A stretch of 64,000 bases of DNA from JANPCX01 sp050916095. Its GTDB lineage: Bacteria > Pseudomonadota > Gammaproteobacteria > Burkholderiales > Burkholderiaceae_C. The notes under the pieces are model-generated. The model was not told the origin of the DNA. It was given only the letters and a program-made list of their open reading frames with translations, and made no database searches. How positions within the stretch are numbered: position 1 is the first letter of the stretch; every line of letters begins with the position of its first letter. The DNA lies in assembly GCA_050916095.1 (NCBI GenBank), contig CP050901.1, positions 310,001-374,000 of the forward strand, given 5' to 3'. This document shows, piece after piece, positions 37,537 to 45,970 of the stretch. The position numbers and the translations under genes are program-made.

Positions 37537-38147
37537 ACACTACCGCAGTCGGCGTTTTTGCCCGCGCGCCGATACCCGGTCGAACCAAAACGCGCTTGAT
37601 TCCAGCGCTCGGTGCCCAGGGGGCGGCCGATCTTGCCATTCGCATGCTGCGCCATGCTTTGCGCGTGGCGGTGCAGGCTCAGGTCGGCCCCGTTACCCTG
37701 TGGGCGGCTGGCGATGCGCAGCATCCTTTGCTGCTTGAAATCGCTCAAGAAGCCGGCGTGCCTGTTCGACCCCAAGTGGAAGGCGATTTGGGTGAACGTT
37801 TGCACCAGGCCCTGTTGTCGATGCAATCGGCATCCTCTGCGCGTGCCATGGTGATTGGCTCCGATGTTCCCGCCTTGCAACCACGCCACTTACATGACGC
37901 AGCAAGATCCCTGAATACGAACGACGTGGCGGTTTTCCCCGCCGACGATGGCGGTTACGTGCTGATTGCCTGCAAACAAACCCCCGCAGCGCCCTTCCAA
38001 GAGGTGGACTGGGGCGGCGAACAGGTCCTGCAGCAAACCCGCGAGCGCTGCCGCACAGCCGCCCTTCGTTTGTGGGAAGGCGAGATGCTGTGGGATGTGG
38101 ACAGACCGGAGGATTTGCTGCGGTTGAAGGAAACAATGCCTGGGTAG
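37527..38147 (+). CDS. TIGR04282 (DUF2064)-type arsenosugar biosynthesis glycosyltransferase
   Basis: A 206-aa nucleotidyl/glycosyl-transferase-like protein. It has VGVFARAPIPGRTKTRLIPALG (N-terminal nucleotide loop), VIGSDVPALQP and FPADDGGYVLIA with WDVDRPEDL near the end, as in the DUF2064 family found in arsenosugar loci. The start ATG and first three codons come from the end of a family-A palindrome. The probable former start is the ATG at 37355 overlapping the permease stop, now out of frame and 172 bases away. Expression may therefore be altered. Confidence 0.85.
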   Translation: MQVDTTAVGVFARAPIPGRTKTRLIPALGAQGAADLAIRMLRHALRVAVQAQVGPVTLWAAGDAQHPLLLEIAQEAGVPVRPQVEGDLGERLHQALLSMQSASSARAMVIGSDVPALQPRHLHDAARSLNTNDVAVFPADDGGYVLIACKQTPAAPFQEVDWGGEQVLQQTRERCRTAALRLWEGEMLWDVDRPEDLLRLKETMPG

Positions 38148-38313
38148 TTGGCATTTGCCGCACCGCATCGCCTCCTCCTTCAGGATGAGGCGGTACCAAT
38201 CGATTTGGCTGAACAATACGGTGTGCCGGTTTGCTGGAGCGATAAGCCCAGTGCAGTATTGCGCTAGCGAGCCAAGGTATTCCATCTACACAAACTCAGA
38301 GAGCCGAGGAATT

Positions 38314-39946
38314 AGTCGGCCCTGCAAAATTCATTTCACCCCGCAAGCCATTACTGACGATGGCGTGAATTTCCAACCGAGCAAGTTTTTTGCGCCGAGC
38401 CGTGCCCTGGCTGCCCTGAGTTGACCCCATAAGCTCAGCCCGAGCAGGGTCAACAAAAACGCCTTCGCGTCTTTTGCAGACTTGGCCGCGATAGCCCGCA
38501 GCAGCCAGCGGATGTTGTACCCCGCCGCACAACTCAGTGCGTGCAGCGCATCACCCAACTCGCCTTTGAGCCAACAGCGCTGCATGCCGTGGTCCACCTT
38601 GGTGTGGCCGATCAGCGGCTCGATGGCCTGACGCCGTTTGAGCCACTTGCGTTGCACCTTGGTCAGTGACTTGTACTTGCCACGGTGGATGATCTCCACG
38701 TTCGGGTTGTCCGCGTCCACGCCCCGGAACCCCAAGTCCACGACCACTTGCTTGGGCACACGCCCCAGGTCTTGCATCAGGTTGTTGGTTTGCTCCAGTT
38801 GCGCAGCCAATGTGTGCCCATCAAACGGGTTGCCGGGGAAACTTCTGGCCCCCACCATCAAACCACGCAGGTGCGTGACAGCCAGGCTGACCTTCACACC
38901 AAACTCATAGGGCTTCCTGGCCTTGCCCTTGCCGATGCACTCCACCTCAGGCGCATGCAGCGCGTACAGCTTGCCCTTGTCGCCTCGCTGTTGCGTGCGG
39001 ATGCGTTCGGCCCGCTCCAACCAGGTCTTGAGCGCACTCAGCGCTGTCGGCCCGGGTGCCACCAACACATCAAGCTTGCGCTGCACTTCACGCATCACCA
39101 CCCCGAGGATTGTGCGCTGGCGTTTGACGGCTTTCTTCAAACGCTTGAACTGCTTGGCGTGGGCGTAACCCCCGGCCTGGCGTCTGAGCGTTTTGGCTTC
39201 AAACGCAAATGTCTGCTTCAAACTGATGCCCACTCGTTTGGCAGCATTCACCACTTTGTGCCGCGCAATCTCCAGCAGCCGACTGTCCACCGGGTGGGCG
39301 ATGGCCTTCTCCTGCACGGTGGTGTCCACGATCACGCGTTCCAGCTCGCTGGGCTTGATGGCCTTGATCTGCACCGCTGTCTCGATGGTGGCCTTGAGCA
39401 ACTGCTCCAGACCTTCTTCGCCCACGGCGCGGCGAAAGCGGCCGATCTGGGTTGGATCGCAGGGCAAGCGTGGTTCGTAATACTCCATGCCGCTGAAGAA
39501 CTGCCACACCACGTTCTCGCTCCAGCGCTGAACGAGTTCTTCGTCACTGAGGTTGAAGGAGTTCTTCAGGTACTGCAAGCTGGCCATCAGCCGAATTGAC
39601 AGGCGCGGGCGGCCTGCGGGGCTGATGCCGTTGCCAAATTCGACTTCATGCGCTCCCAACAAGTCCGCCGTCACCCGCTTGGAGCCTGGGCGAGCCTGGC
39701 GAGCGAAGTGCGGTGCCAGGGCTTGTTCAATCGCGGCCCCAGGGCAGCCGTTTGCTCAAAACCACCAGTGGATGTTTGTGATCGACCATCCCGTCCAGGC
39801 GTGCGCGAAAGAAGTCTGCGGTGGCTGTCATGCAAATCCCCCAGAAAAATTACTCTCCGATAACGATTCCTGAGAGATCCCGTCGTCAGCATTTACCCCA
39901 TATCGCCAGCATTCATGCGGGTTGCAGGGGTTTTGCAGGGCCGACT
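38314..39946 (-). mobile_element. IS5-like element, copy 1 (inactivated)
   Basis: A 1633-bp copy of the element also present at 41609 and 45971. The ends carry AGTCGGCCCTGCAAAA inverted. It has one extra C in a C-run at 39737-39740, which makes it one base longer than the others and breaks the transposase frame. No matching target duplication is seen (flanks AATT and CCTT), unlike copies 2 and 3. It is inverted relative to copy 2. The 166 bp between the DUF2064 gene and this copy hold no gene. Confidence 0.9.
38331..39831 (-). pseudogene. IS5-like transposase, frameshifted copy
   Basis: The same transposase as at 41724, but an extra C (CCCC at 39737-39740 against CCC in the other copies) shifts the frame about 30 codons after the start. 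A 447-aa fragment starting internally at 39674 remains open and still has the DDE residues. It would lack about 52 N-terminal residues that include the likely end-binding region. Confidence 0.88.
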
Positions 39947-40407
39947 CCTTAATACTCACATTCCTACCCACGACCACGCTCACCGCTTGGGTGAAAGCGC
40001 GACACACCCGATTGCGCTGCGCTGTGGCCTGCTTTCCGCGTTGCTCCGGACTCAGCCTCGAGGGATCGAGGTTGCCGTGAATGCGGTGAATATCCACAGG
40101 GCCCGCATTTCGCCAGCACGCTTTCTTGCGCCCCGGCAGCACGGCATGAATGTTTGGTTTGGTGGTTTCGAGTGTCAAATCCGGTTTCTACAGCGTGCAA
40201 CGCAGCCACCGGGACACGGCAGAGGGTCAAAACACATCGCTAATCGCGGCGACTGAGCTTATTGCACTGCCCATTTGAGCGCGTGCACTGCTGGGTGAGG
40301 CTCTTATGCCATCGGCCTCAAAATTTATCAAAACGCTTGAGATTATTTTCAAAATACTCCACATATTTTGCATAATTAAACCCCTTCCTTGAAATGCTGA
40401 CTGCCCC
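39947..40407. other. Gene-free gap with relics related to the element at 51527
   Basis: No gene is seen. Two blocks resemble parts of 51527-51935: CCTGCTTTCCGCGTTGCTCC near 40029, and GCATTTCGCCAG plus CGAGTGTCAAATCC near 40108-40182, in swapped order. It is probably the remains of a mobile element. The last 80 bases before lrgA are AT-rich and may hold its promoter. Confidence 0.45.
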
Positions 40408-40764
40408 ATGCTCAAAGGACTATCAGTAATCATTTTGTTACAGCTTTTTGGTGAGTTGATTGTCAGCGAGCTTAATTTACCCATCCCGGGAGCCATCCTC
40501 GGATTGATCTTTTTCCTGATTGCGCTTTTCGCGCTTGGTAGAGTTCCAAAAGACTGCGAATCGACAAGTGATGCCTTACTTGGCAACCTGTCCATACTTT
40601 TTATCCCAGCGGGGGTCGGGATCATGGCAATTTGGAGTGACTTTTCCAGCGGTGGCATTGCAATCATATTTGTAATTATTATCAGCAATTTTTTTGCAAT
40701 TGGTGCTACAGCAATCACCATGGACTATATGTCTCGCAGGCGTCGGCGAAAGCGAGTTGACTAA
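40408..40764 (+). CDS. lrgA: CidA/LrgA family holin-like protein
   Basis: A 118-aa membrane protein with four helices and the CidA/LrgA pattern: GELIVSELNLPIPGAILGLI, then LFIPAGVGIM. The family forms holin-like or small-metabolite (pyruvate) transport complexes with LrgB. The C-terminus is Arg-rich (RRRRRKR). It is immediately followed by lrgB. The pair has clearly lower GC than its surroundings and lies between two inverted IS copies, which suggests horizontal gain. Confidence 0.85.
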   Translation: MLKGLSVIILLQLFGELIVSELNLPIPGAILGLIFFLIALFALGRVPKDCESTSDALLGNLSILFIPAGVGIMAIWSDFSSGGIAIIFVIIISNFFAIGATAITMDYMSRRRRRKRVD

Positions 40765-41481
40765 ATGTGGATGCAAGATCCGGTTATTTTTGCCATTAAA
40801 TCATCTCCATTGTTCAGTGTGGCAGCCACTCTATTGGCCTACGGTTTTGCTTTATGGTTATATAAAATTTCCAAGTACAACCCATTGGCCAACCCAATAC
40901 TTATATCAATTGCCCTCGTTTCAATCGCGCTTATTATTCTTGAGGTGCCTTATGAAAAATACAATTCTGGCACGCAGTTAATTCAGTTTCTTTTGGGGCC
41001 AGCCACGGTAGCCTTGGCTGTGCCACTTTATCGGCAGTGGCCACGGATAAAGCGGCAGTTGTTTTCAATCAGCTGCTCATTGATGGTGGGGTCAGGGGTT
41101 GCTATATGCAGTGCGCTAGGAATGGGTTATATATTTGGGTTTTCAAACCAACTATTAATATCACTGGCGCCGAAATCCGCAACCACAGCCATTGCCATGG
41201 GAATCAGCGAAAAAATGGGTGGACAGGTCACCATGACAGCCATCATCGTGGTGGTGACCGGCATCACTGGAGCCATGATGGCCAAATTTGTCCTGGACTT
41301 CTTGCTCGTCCGTTCTCATGAGGCCAGGGGGTTTGCGATTGGCTTGGCGTCTCACGGCGTAGGAACCGCGCGCGCTTTCAACGTCAGTGAGGTGGCCGGC
41401 ACCTACGCCAGTCTGGCGATGGCACTTAATGGCGTCTTGACTGCCATTGCACTGCCTGTGGTTTGGTGGGCTCTGAAGTGA
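40765..41481 (+). CDS. lrgB: LrgB/CidB family membrane protein
   Basis: A 238-aa protein with about six to seven helices and the LrgB signatures FLLGPATVALAVPLYRQWP, LAPKSATTAIAMGISE and GLASHGVGTARAF. It is the partner of LrgA and starts directly after the lrgA stop. In other bacteria the pair affects murein hydrolase activity or pyruvate uptake. No LytSR- or CidR-type regulator is adjacent. Confidence 0.88.
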   Translation: MWMQDPVIFAIKSSPLFSVAATLLAYGFALWLYKISKYNPLANPILISIALVSIALIILEVPYEKYNSGTQLIQFLLGPATVALAVPLYRQWPRIKRQLFSISCSLMVGSGVAICSALGMGYIFGFSNQLLISLAPKSATTAIAMGISEKMGGQVTMTAIIVVVTGITGAMMAKFVLDFLLVRSHEARGFAIGLASHGVGTARAFNVSEVAGTYASLAMALNGVLTAIALPVVWWALK

Positions 41482-41550
41482 GCAGCCTTGTGACGCTGCG
41501 GATCACTCCGCACGGGCAGCAGCCAAGCATCTAAGCGTCATCCTATTGAT

Positions 41551-41603
41551 CCGGCCCGATGACGCATGAACCGTTCACCCTGACCTTATCGAAGGTTAGC
41601 GCG
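41551..41603. repeat. Half REP (family C) beside IS copy 2
   Basis: CCGGCCCGATGA...CCGTTCACCC...TCGAAGGTTAGCGCG matches the left part of the REP at 45870-45930. The IS was inserted five bases after this half, and no right half is seen beyond it. Confidence 0.65.
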
Positions 41604-41608
41604 TACAG

Positions 41609-43240
41609 AGTCGGCCCTGCAAAACCCCTGCAACCCGCATGAATGCTGGCGATATGGGGTAAATGCTGACGACGGGATCTCTCAGGAATCGTTATCGGAG
41701 AGTAATTTTTCTGGGGGATTTGCATGACAGCCACCGCAGACTTCTTTCGCGCACGCCTGGACGGGATGGTCGATCACAAACATCCACTGGTGGTTTTGAG
41801 CAAACGGCTGCCCTGGGCCGCGATTGAACAAGCCCTGGCACCGCACTTCGCTCGCCAGGCTCGCCCAGGCTCCAAGCGGGTGACGGCGGACTTGTTGGGA
41901 GCGCATGAAGTCGAATTTGGCAACGGCATCAGCCCCGCAGGCCGCCCGCGCCTGTCAATTCGGCTGATGGCCAGCTTGCAGTACCTGAAGAACTCCTTCA
42001 ACCTCAGTGACGAAGAACTCGTTCAGCGCTGGAGCGAGAACGTGGTGTGGCAGTTCTTCAGCGGCATGGAGTATTACGAACCACGCTTGCCCTGCGATCC
42101 AACCCAGATCGGCCGCTTTCGCCGCGCCGTGGGCGAAGAAGGTCTGGAGCAGTTGCTCAAGGCCACCATCGAGACAGCGGTGCAGATCAAGGCCATCAAG
42201 CCCAGCGAGCTGGAACGCGTGATCGTGGACACCACCGTGCAGGAGAAGGCCATCGCCCACCCGGTGGACAGTCGGCTGCTGGAGATTGCGCGGCACAAAG
42301 TGGTGAATGCTGCCAAACGAGTGGGCATCAGTTTGAAGCAGACATTTGCGTTTGAAGCCAAAACGCTCAGACGCCAGGCCGGGGGTTACGCCCACGCCAA
42401 GCAGTTCAAGCGTTTGAAGAAAGCCGTCAAACGCCAGCGCACAATCCTCGGGGTGGTGATGCGTGAAGTGCAGCGCAAGCTTGATGTGTTGGTGGCACCC
42501 GGGCCGACAGCGCTGAGTGCGCTCAAGACCTGGTTGGAGCGGGCCGAACGCATCCGCACGCAACAGCGAGGCGACAAGGGCAAGCTGTACGCGCTGCATG
42601 CGCCTGAGGTGGAGTGCATCGGCAAGGGCAAGGCCAGGAAGCCCTATGAGTTTGGTGTGAAGGTCAGCCTGGCTGTCACGCACCTGCGTGGTTTGATGGT
42701 GGGGGCCAGAAGTTTCCCCGGCAACCCGTTTGATGGGCACACATTGGCTGCGCAACTGGAGCAAACCAACAACCTGATGCAAGACCTGGGGCGTGTGCCC
42801 AAGCAAGTGGTCGTGGACTTGGGGTTCCGGGGCGTGGACGCGGACAACCCGAACGTGGAGATCATCCACCGTGGCAAGTACAAGTCACTGACCAAGGTGC
42901 AACGCAAGTGGCTCAAACGGCGTCAGGCCATCGAGCCGCTGATCGGCCACACCAAGGTGGACCACGGCATGCAGCGCTGTTGGCTCAAAGGCGAGTTGGG
43001 TGATGCGCTGCACGCACTGAGTTGTGCGGCGGGGTACAACATCCGCTGGCTGCTGCGGGCTATCGCGGCCAAGTCTGCAAAAGACGCGAAGGCGTTTTTG
43101 TTGACCCTGCTCGGGCTGAGCTTATGGGGTCAACTCAGGGCAGCCAGGGCACGGCTCGGCGCAAAAAACTTGCTCGGTTGGAAATTCACGCCATCGTCAG
43201 TAATGGCTTGCGGGGTGAAATGAATTTTGCAGGGCCGACT
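41609..43240 (+). mobile_element. IS5-like element, copy 2 (intact, 1632 bp)
   Basis: Ends AGTCGGCCCTGCAAAA and its inverse bound 1632 bp. A 4-bp target duplication ACAG is at 41605-41608 and 43241-43244. It carries one 499-aa transposase gene. Together with inverted copy 1 it brackets lrgAB. Confidence 0.93.
41724..43223 (+). CDS. IS5-family DDE transposase (copy 2)
   Basis: A 499-aa transposase. The N-terminal DUF772-like helical region is at about 50-170 (SIRLMASLQYLKNSFNLSDE). The RNase-H-fold core has Asp in VIVDTTVQEKA, Asp in VVVDLGFRGVD, and Glu in RRQAIEPLIGHTKVDHG. Identical in sequence to copy 3, so recent transposition is likely. The 114 bp upstream inside the element hold its promoter. 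Confidence 0.93.
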   Translation: MTATADFFRARLDGMVDHKHPLVVLSKRLPWAAIEQALAPHFARQARPGSKRVTADLLGAHEVEFGNGISPAGRPRLSIRLMASLQYLKNSFNLSDEELVQRWSENVVWQFFSGMEYYEPRLPCDPTQIGRFRRAVGEEGLEQLLKATIETAVQIKAIKPSELERVIVDTTVQEKAIAHPVDSRLLEIARHKVVNAAKRVGISLKQTFAFEAKTLRRQAGGYAHAKQFKRLKKAVKRQRTILGVVMREVQRKLDVLVAPGPTALSALKTWLERAERIRTQQRGDKGKLYALHAPEVECIGKGKARKPYEFGVKVSLAVTHLRGLMVGARSFPGNPFDGHTLAAQLEQTNNLMQDLGRVPKQVVVDLGFRGVDADNPNVEIIHRGKYKSLTKVQRKWLKRRQAIEPLIGHTKVDHGMQRCWLKGELGDALHALSCAAGYNIRWLLRAIAAKSAKDAKAFLLTLLGLSLWGQLRAARARLGAKNLLGWKFTPSSVMACGVK

Positions 43241-43643
43241 ACAGACGGCAAGGTCACCACCGCCGACAAGACTTGGCGGTGCGTGAAGGATGACGCCAGC
43301 AGACTGCGTATCGTACTGCACCACTCGTCGCTGCCTCACAGCATGTGATCGGCTGGGTGGTCGAAAACGTGCGTTGACCACCGTCTACAGCAGCGGGCTG
43401 CTTATCCCAAACCAAAAGCGGTGTGCGCCGTGAACATGGCGCTGGTCGGATTTTTTCACTTCCACCAGAAGGTGATGCACTGCGACAATTGAACGTTCAG
43501 GCAGTGGCTGAACGCTTTCCTCCCCGATGAGCGCAGTTGCCGACCTGCCTCGGCCCTGGCGTCTGGCGCGCTTGTGACAGCGGTCATGTCGTCGGTTCAA
43601 ACAATCTCAATTCGTTGGCAGCGGCCGTTTCAAGGTTTCTTCT
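43241..43643. other. Gene-free gap before tgt
   Basis: Past the 4-bp target duplication no coding region, repeat or RNA gene is recognised in about 400 bases. The last 100 bases should contain the tgt promoter. Confidence 0.4.
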
Positions 43644-44771
43644 ATGCTGAGTTTCGATCTACTGAAGACTGAAGGCCACGCCCGCCGTGGTCGTTTGACG
43701 TTGAACCACGGCGTGGTGGAAACACCGGTCTTCATGCCCGTGGGTACTTACGGCACCGTCAAAGGCGTCATGCCACGCTCGCTGCAAGAGATGGGCGCAC
43801 AAATCATTCTGGGCAATACGTTTCACCTGTGGTTGCGGCCGGGGTTGGATGTGCTCAAACAATTTGGCGGCTTGCACCGTTTTGAGAGCTGGCAGGGTCC
43901 CATCCTTACCGACAGCGGCGGCTTTCAGGTGTGGAGCCTCGGCGAAATGCGCAAGATCAGCGAAGAAGGCGTGAAGTTTGCGTCGCCGGTGAATGGCGAC
44001 AAACTTTTCCTCACGCCCGAAGTCAGCATGCAGATTCAGCATGTGCTGAACAGCGACATCGTGATGCAGTTTGACGAGTGCACGCCCTATGAAACCAAGG
44101 GCCATTTCACCACCGAGGTGGAAGCCCGGGTGTCGATGGAGTTGAGTTTGCGCTGGGCCAAGCGCTGCCTCACCGAACACCAGCGCCTGGAGAATCCCAA
44201 CGCGCTATTCGGCATTGTGCAGGGCGGCATGTTCGAGCACCTGCGTCAAGAGTCGCTTGATGCTTTGGTGGATTTGGACTTGCCCGGTTACGCCGTGGGC
44301 GGCGTCAGCGTGGGCGAGCCCAAAGAAGAAATGATGCGCATCATGGCGCACACGCCACACCGCCTGCCAACCCACAAGCCGCGCTATTTGATGGGCGTTG
44401 GAACACCGGAAGATTTGGTGGAAGGTGTCGCCCAAGGTGTGGATATGTTCGACTGCGTGATGCCCACTCGCAATGCGCGCAATGGTCATTTGTTCACCCG
44501 GTTCGGCGACTTGAAGTTGCGCAACGCACGCCACAAAACCGATGAACGTCCTGTGGATGAAACCTGCACTTGCTACACCTGCAAAAACTTCTCACGCGCC
44601 TATTTGCATCACTTAGACCGCTGCGGCGAAATGCTCGGCCCCATGCTGGCCAGCATCCACAACCTGCACTACTACGTGAACTTGATGCGCGAAGTACGCG
44701 AAGCCTTAGATGAGGGGCGATTTGCAGCCTTTGTCACTCAGTTCAAGGCGGACCGTGCACGCGGCGTTTGA
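43644..44771 (+). CDS. tgt: Queuine/preQ1 tRNA-guanine transglycosylase
   Basis: A 375-aa TIM-barrel enzyme that swaps guanine-34 for preQ1 in GUN-anticodon tRNAs. Motifs are TPVFMPVGTYGTVKGV, LTDSGGFQVWSL (catalytic Asp), GYAVGGVSVGEP, VMPTRNARNGHLF (nucleophile Asp lies just before, in MFDCVMPT), and the zinc site CTCYTCKNFSRAYLHHLDRC starting near residue 307. Length is normal. It is the one housekeeping gene between IS copies 2 and 3; no yajC or queA lies beside it. Confidence 0.96.
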   Translation: MLSFDLLKTEGHARRGRLTLNHGVVETPVFMPVGTYGTVKGVMPRSLQEMGAQIILGNTFHLWLRPGLDVLKQFGGLHRFESWQGPILTDSGGFQVWSLGEMRKISEEGVKFASPVNGDKLFLTPEVSMQIQHVLNSDIVMQFDECTPYETKGHFTTEVEARVSMELSLRWAKRCLTEHQRLENPNALFGIVQGGMFEHLRQESLDALVDLDLPGYAVGGVSVGEPKEEMMRIMAHTPHRLPTHKPRYLMGVGTPEDLVEGVAQGVDMFDCVMPTRNARNGHLFTRFGDLKLRNARHKTDERPVDETCTCYTCKNFSRAYLHHLDRCGEMLGPMLASIHNLHYYVNLMREVREALDEGRFAAFVTQFKADRARGV

Positions 44772-44859
44772 ATCTGCCTGGGTCTGGCTAAAGTAGGAAA
44801 GTTCATCGATCCCTTGTTGAATCCGGTCTCAGTGAGCGACCCCTATGAGAGACAACACC

Positions 44860-45005
44860 ATGACATTTCCATCCGTCCGCATGTGGAGCTTGCCGCCCCG
44901 TTGGTCTCATTGGCCTTTGGTCGCTTGTGTCATCAGCGCCAAGCGGGTTGGTCGGACTCTGGTTTGGCAACTCCTACAGGGCTGCCGGCGCTGGTGTGGT
45001 GTTTC
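44860..45005 (+). pseudogene. 5' remnant of a cytochrome b561-like gene
   Basis: From ATG 44860 the frame reads SVRMWSLPPRWSHWPLVACV, matching the N-terminal helix of di-haem cytochrome b561 proteins (VRVWDLPxRxxHW with the haem-ligand His). After about 30 residues similarity fades, and a family-A palindrome begins at 45006. The remaining three helices are missing. Confidence 0.5.
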
Positions 45006-45173
45006 ACTCTATCTGGAACATAAAAACGCGCCTTTTGGGCCATGGCCGCGTTGCAAATCCGCGCGATACCAATGGGGTATCGCTGTGGCAGCCCAAGCAA
45101 AGCGCAGGGCTAACCTGCGCAAGGCCTTGCCCTGACCCAAAACGCATCGTTTTTATTTGTTCCATCAAGAGTG
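45006..45173. repeat. Palindromic element, family A (diverged)
   Basis: The outer arms CACTCTATCTGGAACATAAA and the inverse near 45150-45173 (TTTTTATTTGTTCCATCAAG) are related. The centre GCGTTGCAAATCCGCGCGAT plus GGTATCGCTGTGG is the family-A core. It ends just before the GNAT gene. Confidence 0.7.
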
Positions 45174-45191
45174 CAACACCACACTAGCTGA

Positions 45192-45704
45192 ATGACTGCT
45201 AAACCCCACATTCAACTTCTGTTTCCTGAAGGCACCGAGTCGTTGGACTCGGTGCGTGACATCTTCCGCGAGTACGCGGCGAGTTTGGGTGTGGACCTAT
45301 GTTTTCAAGGCTTTGAGTCCGAGCTTGCTACTCTGCCTGGTGACTATGCTGCACCGGCTGGTCATTTGCTGCTTGCTTGGGTCGATGGTCAAGTCGCGGG
45401 TTGTGGTGCCTACCGACCGTTCCCCGACTCCGACTACGCTGATGCTTGCGAGATGAAGCGCCTCTATGTGCGCCCGGCGTTCCGGCGTTTTGGTTTGGGC
45501 CGTTTGCTGGCCGAAGCGCTTCTCGATCAGGCCGCACAAACCGGCTATTCCACGGTGCTGCTTGACACCTTAGATGACATGGAGGCCGCACGAGAGTTGT
45601 ATGCGACGCTGGGGTTTGAAGAAATCCCGCCGTATTACTTCAATCCGATTCCGGGTGCCCATTACCTCAAAGCCGACTTGAGTGGTGGGCTATCACGCTA
45701 CTAG
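45192..45704 (+). CDS. GNAT family N-acetyltransferase
   Basis: A 170-aa acetyl-CoA-dependent transferase. The acetyl-CoA loop is RLYVRPAFRRFGLGRLLAEA (RxxGxG type, about residues 92-111), followed by the usual motif-B region ARELYATLGFEEIPPYY. Its substrate is unknown. The stop codon TAG is supplied by the CTAG end of a family-A palindrome at 45701. GNAT enzymes do occur as tailoring enzymes in graspetide clusters, but this gene is on the other strand and separated from the ligase by IS copy 3, so a link is only a possibility. Confidence 0.85.
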   Translation: MTAKPHIQLLFPEGTESLDSVRDIFREYAASLGVDLCFQGFESELATLPGDYAAPAGHLLLAWVDGQVAGCGAYRPFPDSDYADACEMKRLYVRPAFRRFGLGRLLAEALLDQAAQTGYSTVLLDTLDDMEAARELYATLGFEEIPPYYFNPIPGAHYLKADLSGGLSRY

Positions 45705-45866
45705 TACAGCGACACAGAAATATCGAAACATGAAATCGTGCTTTCGCACCGATGGCGGCGTTGCAAATCCGCGCGATACCAGCGGGTATCGCTGTGGTTT
45801 GCGCCTTGCCATCGGCGCGAAATCGTCGTTTTCATTTGTTCCGATATTTCTGTGGCGCTGTACTAT
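45701..45866. repeat. Palindromic element, family A
   Basis: The ends CTAGTACAGCGACACAGAAA and its inverse enclose the core GTTGCAAATCCGCGCGATACC, then GGTATCGCTGTGGTTTGCGC. Its left CTAG provides the stop codon of the GNAT gene. Confidence 0.85.
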
Positions 45867-45879
45867 TGCTCCGGCCCGA

Positions 45880-45970
45880 TGAAGTATCAACCGTTCGCCC
45901 TGAGCTTGTCGAAGGGTAGCGCGTGAAACCTGGGCTTCGACAGGCTCAGCCCGAACGGAAGTTGATACTT
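45880..45970. repeat. REP palindrome (family C) adjoining IS copy 3
   Basis: Arms GAAGTATCAACCGTTCG and CGAACGGAAGTTGATACTT are inverted around two inner REP arms. IS copy 3 is inserted at the very end of the right arm; the target duplication ACTT is the last four bases. Confidence 0.85.

Noticed and set aside
41955..42869. A 304-codon antisense frame present in all three IS copies
   Set aside because: It mirrors the transposase codons and is conserved only because the IS copies are identical.
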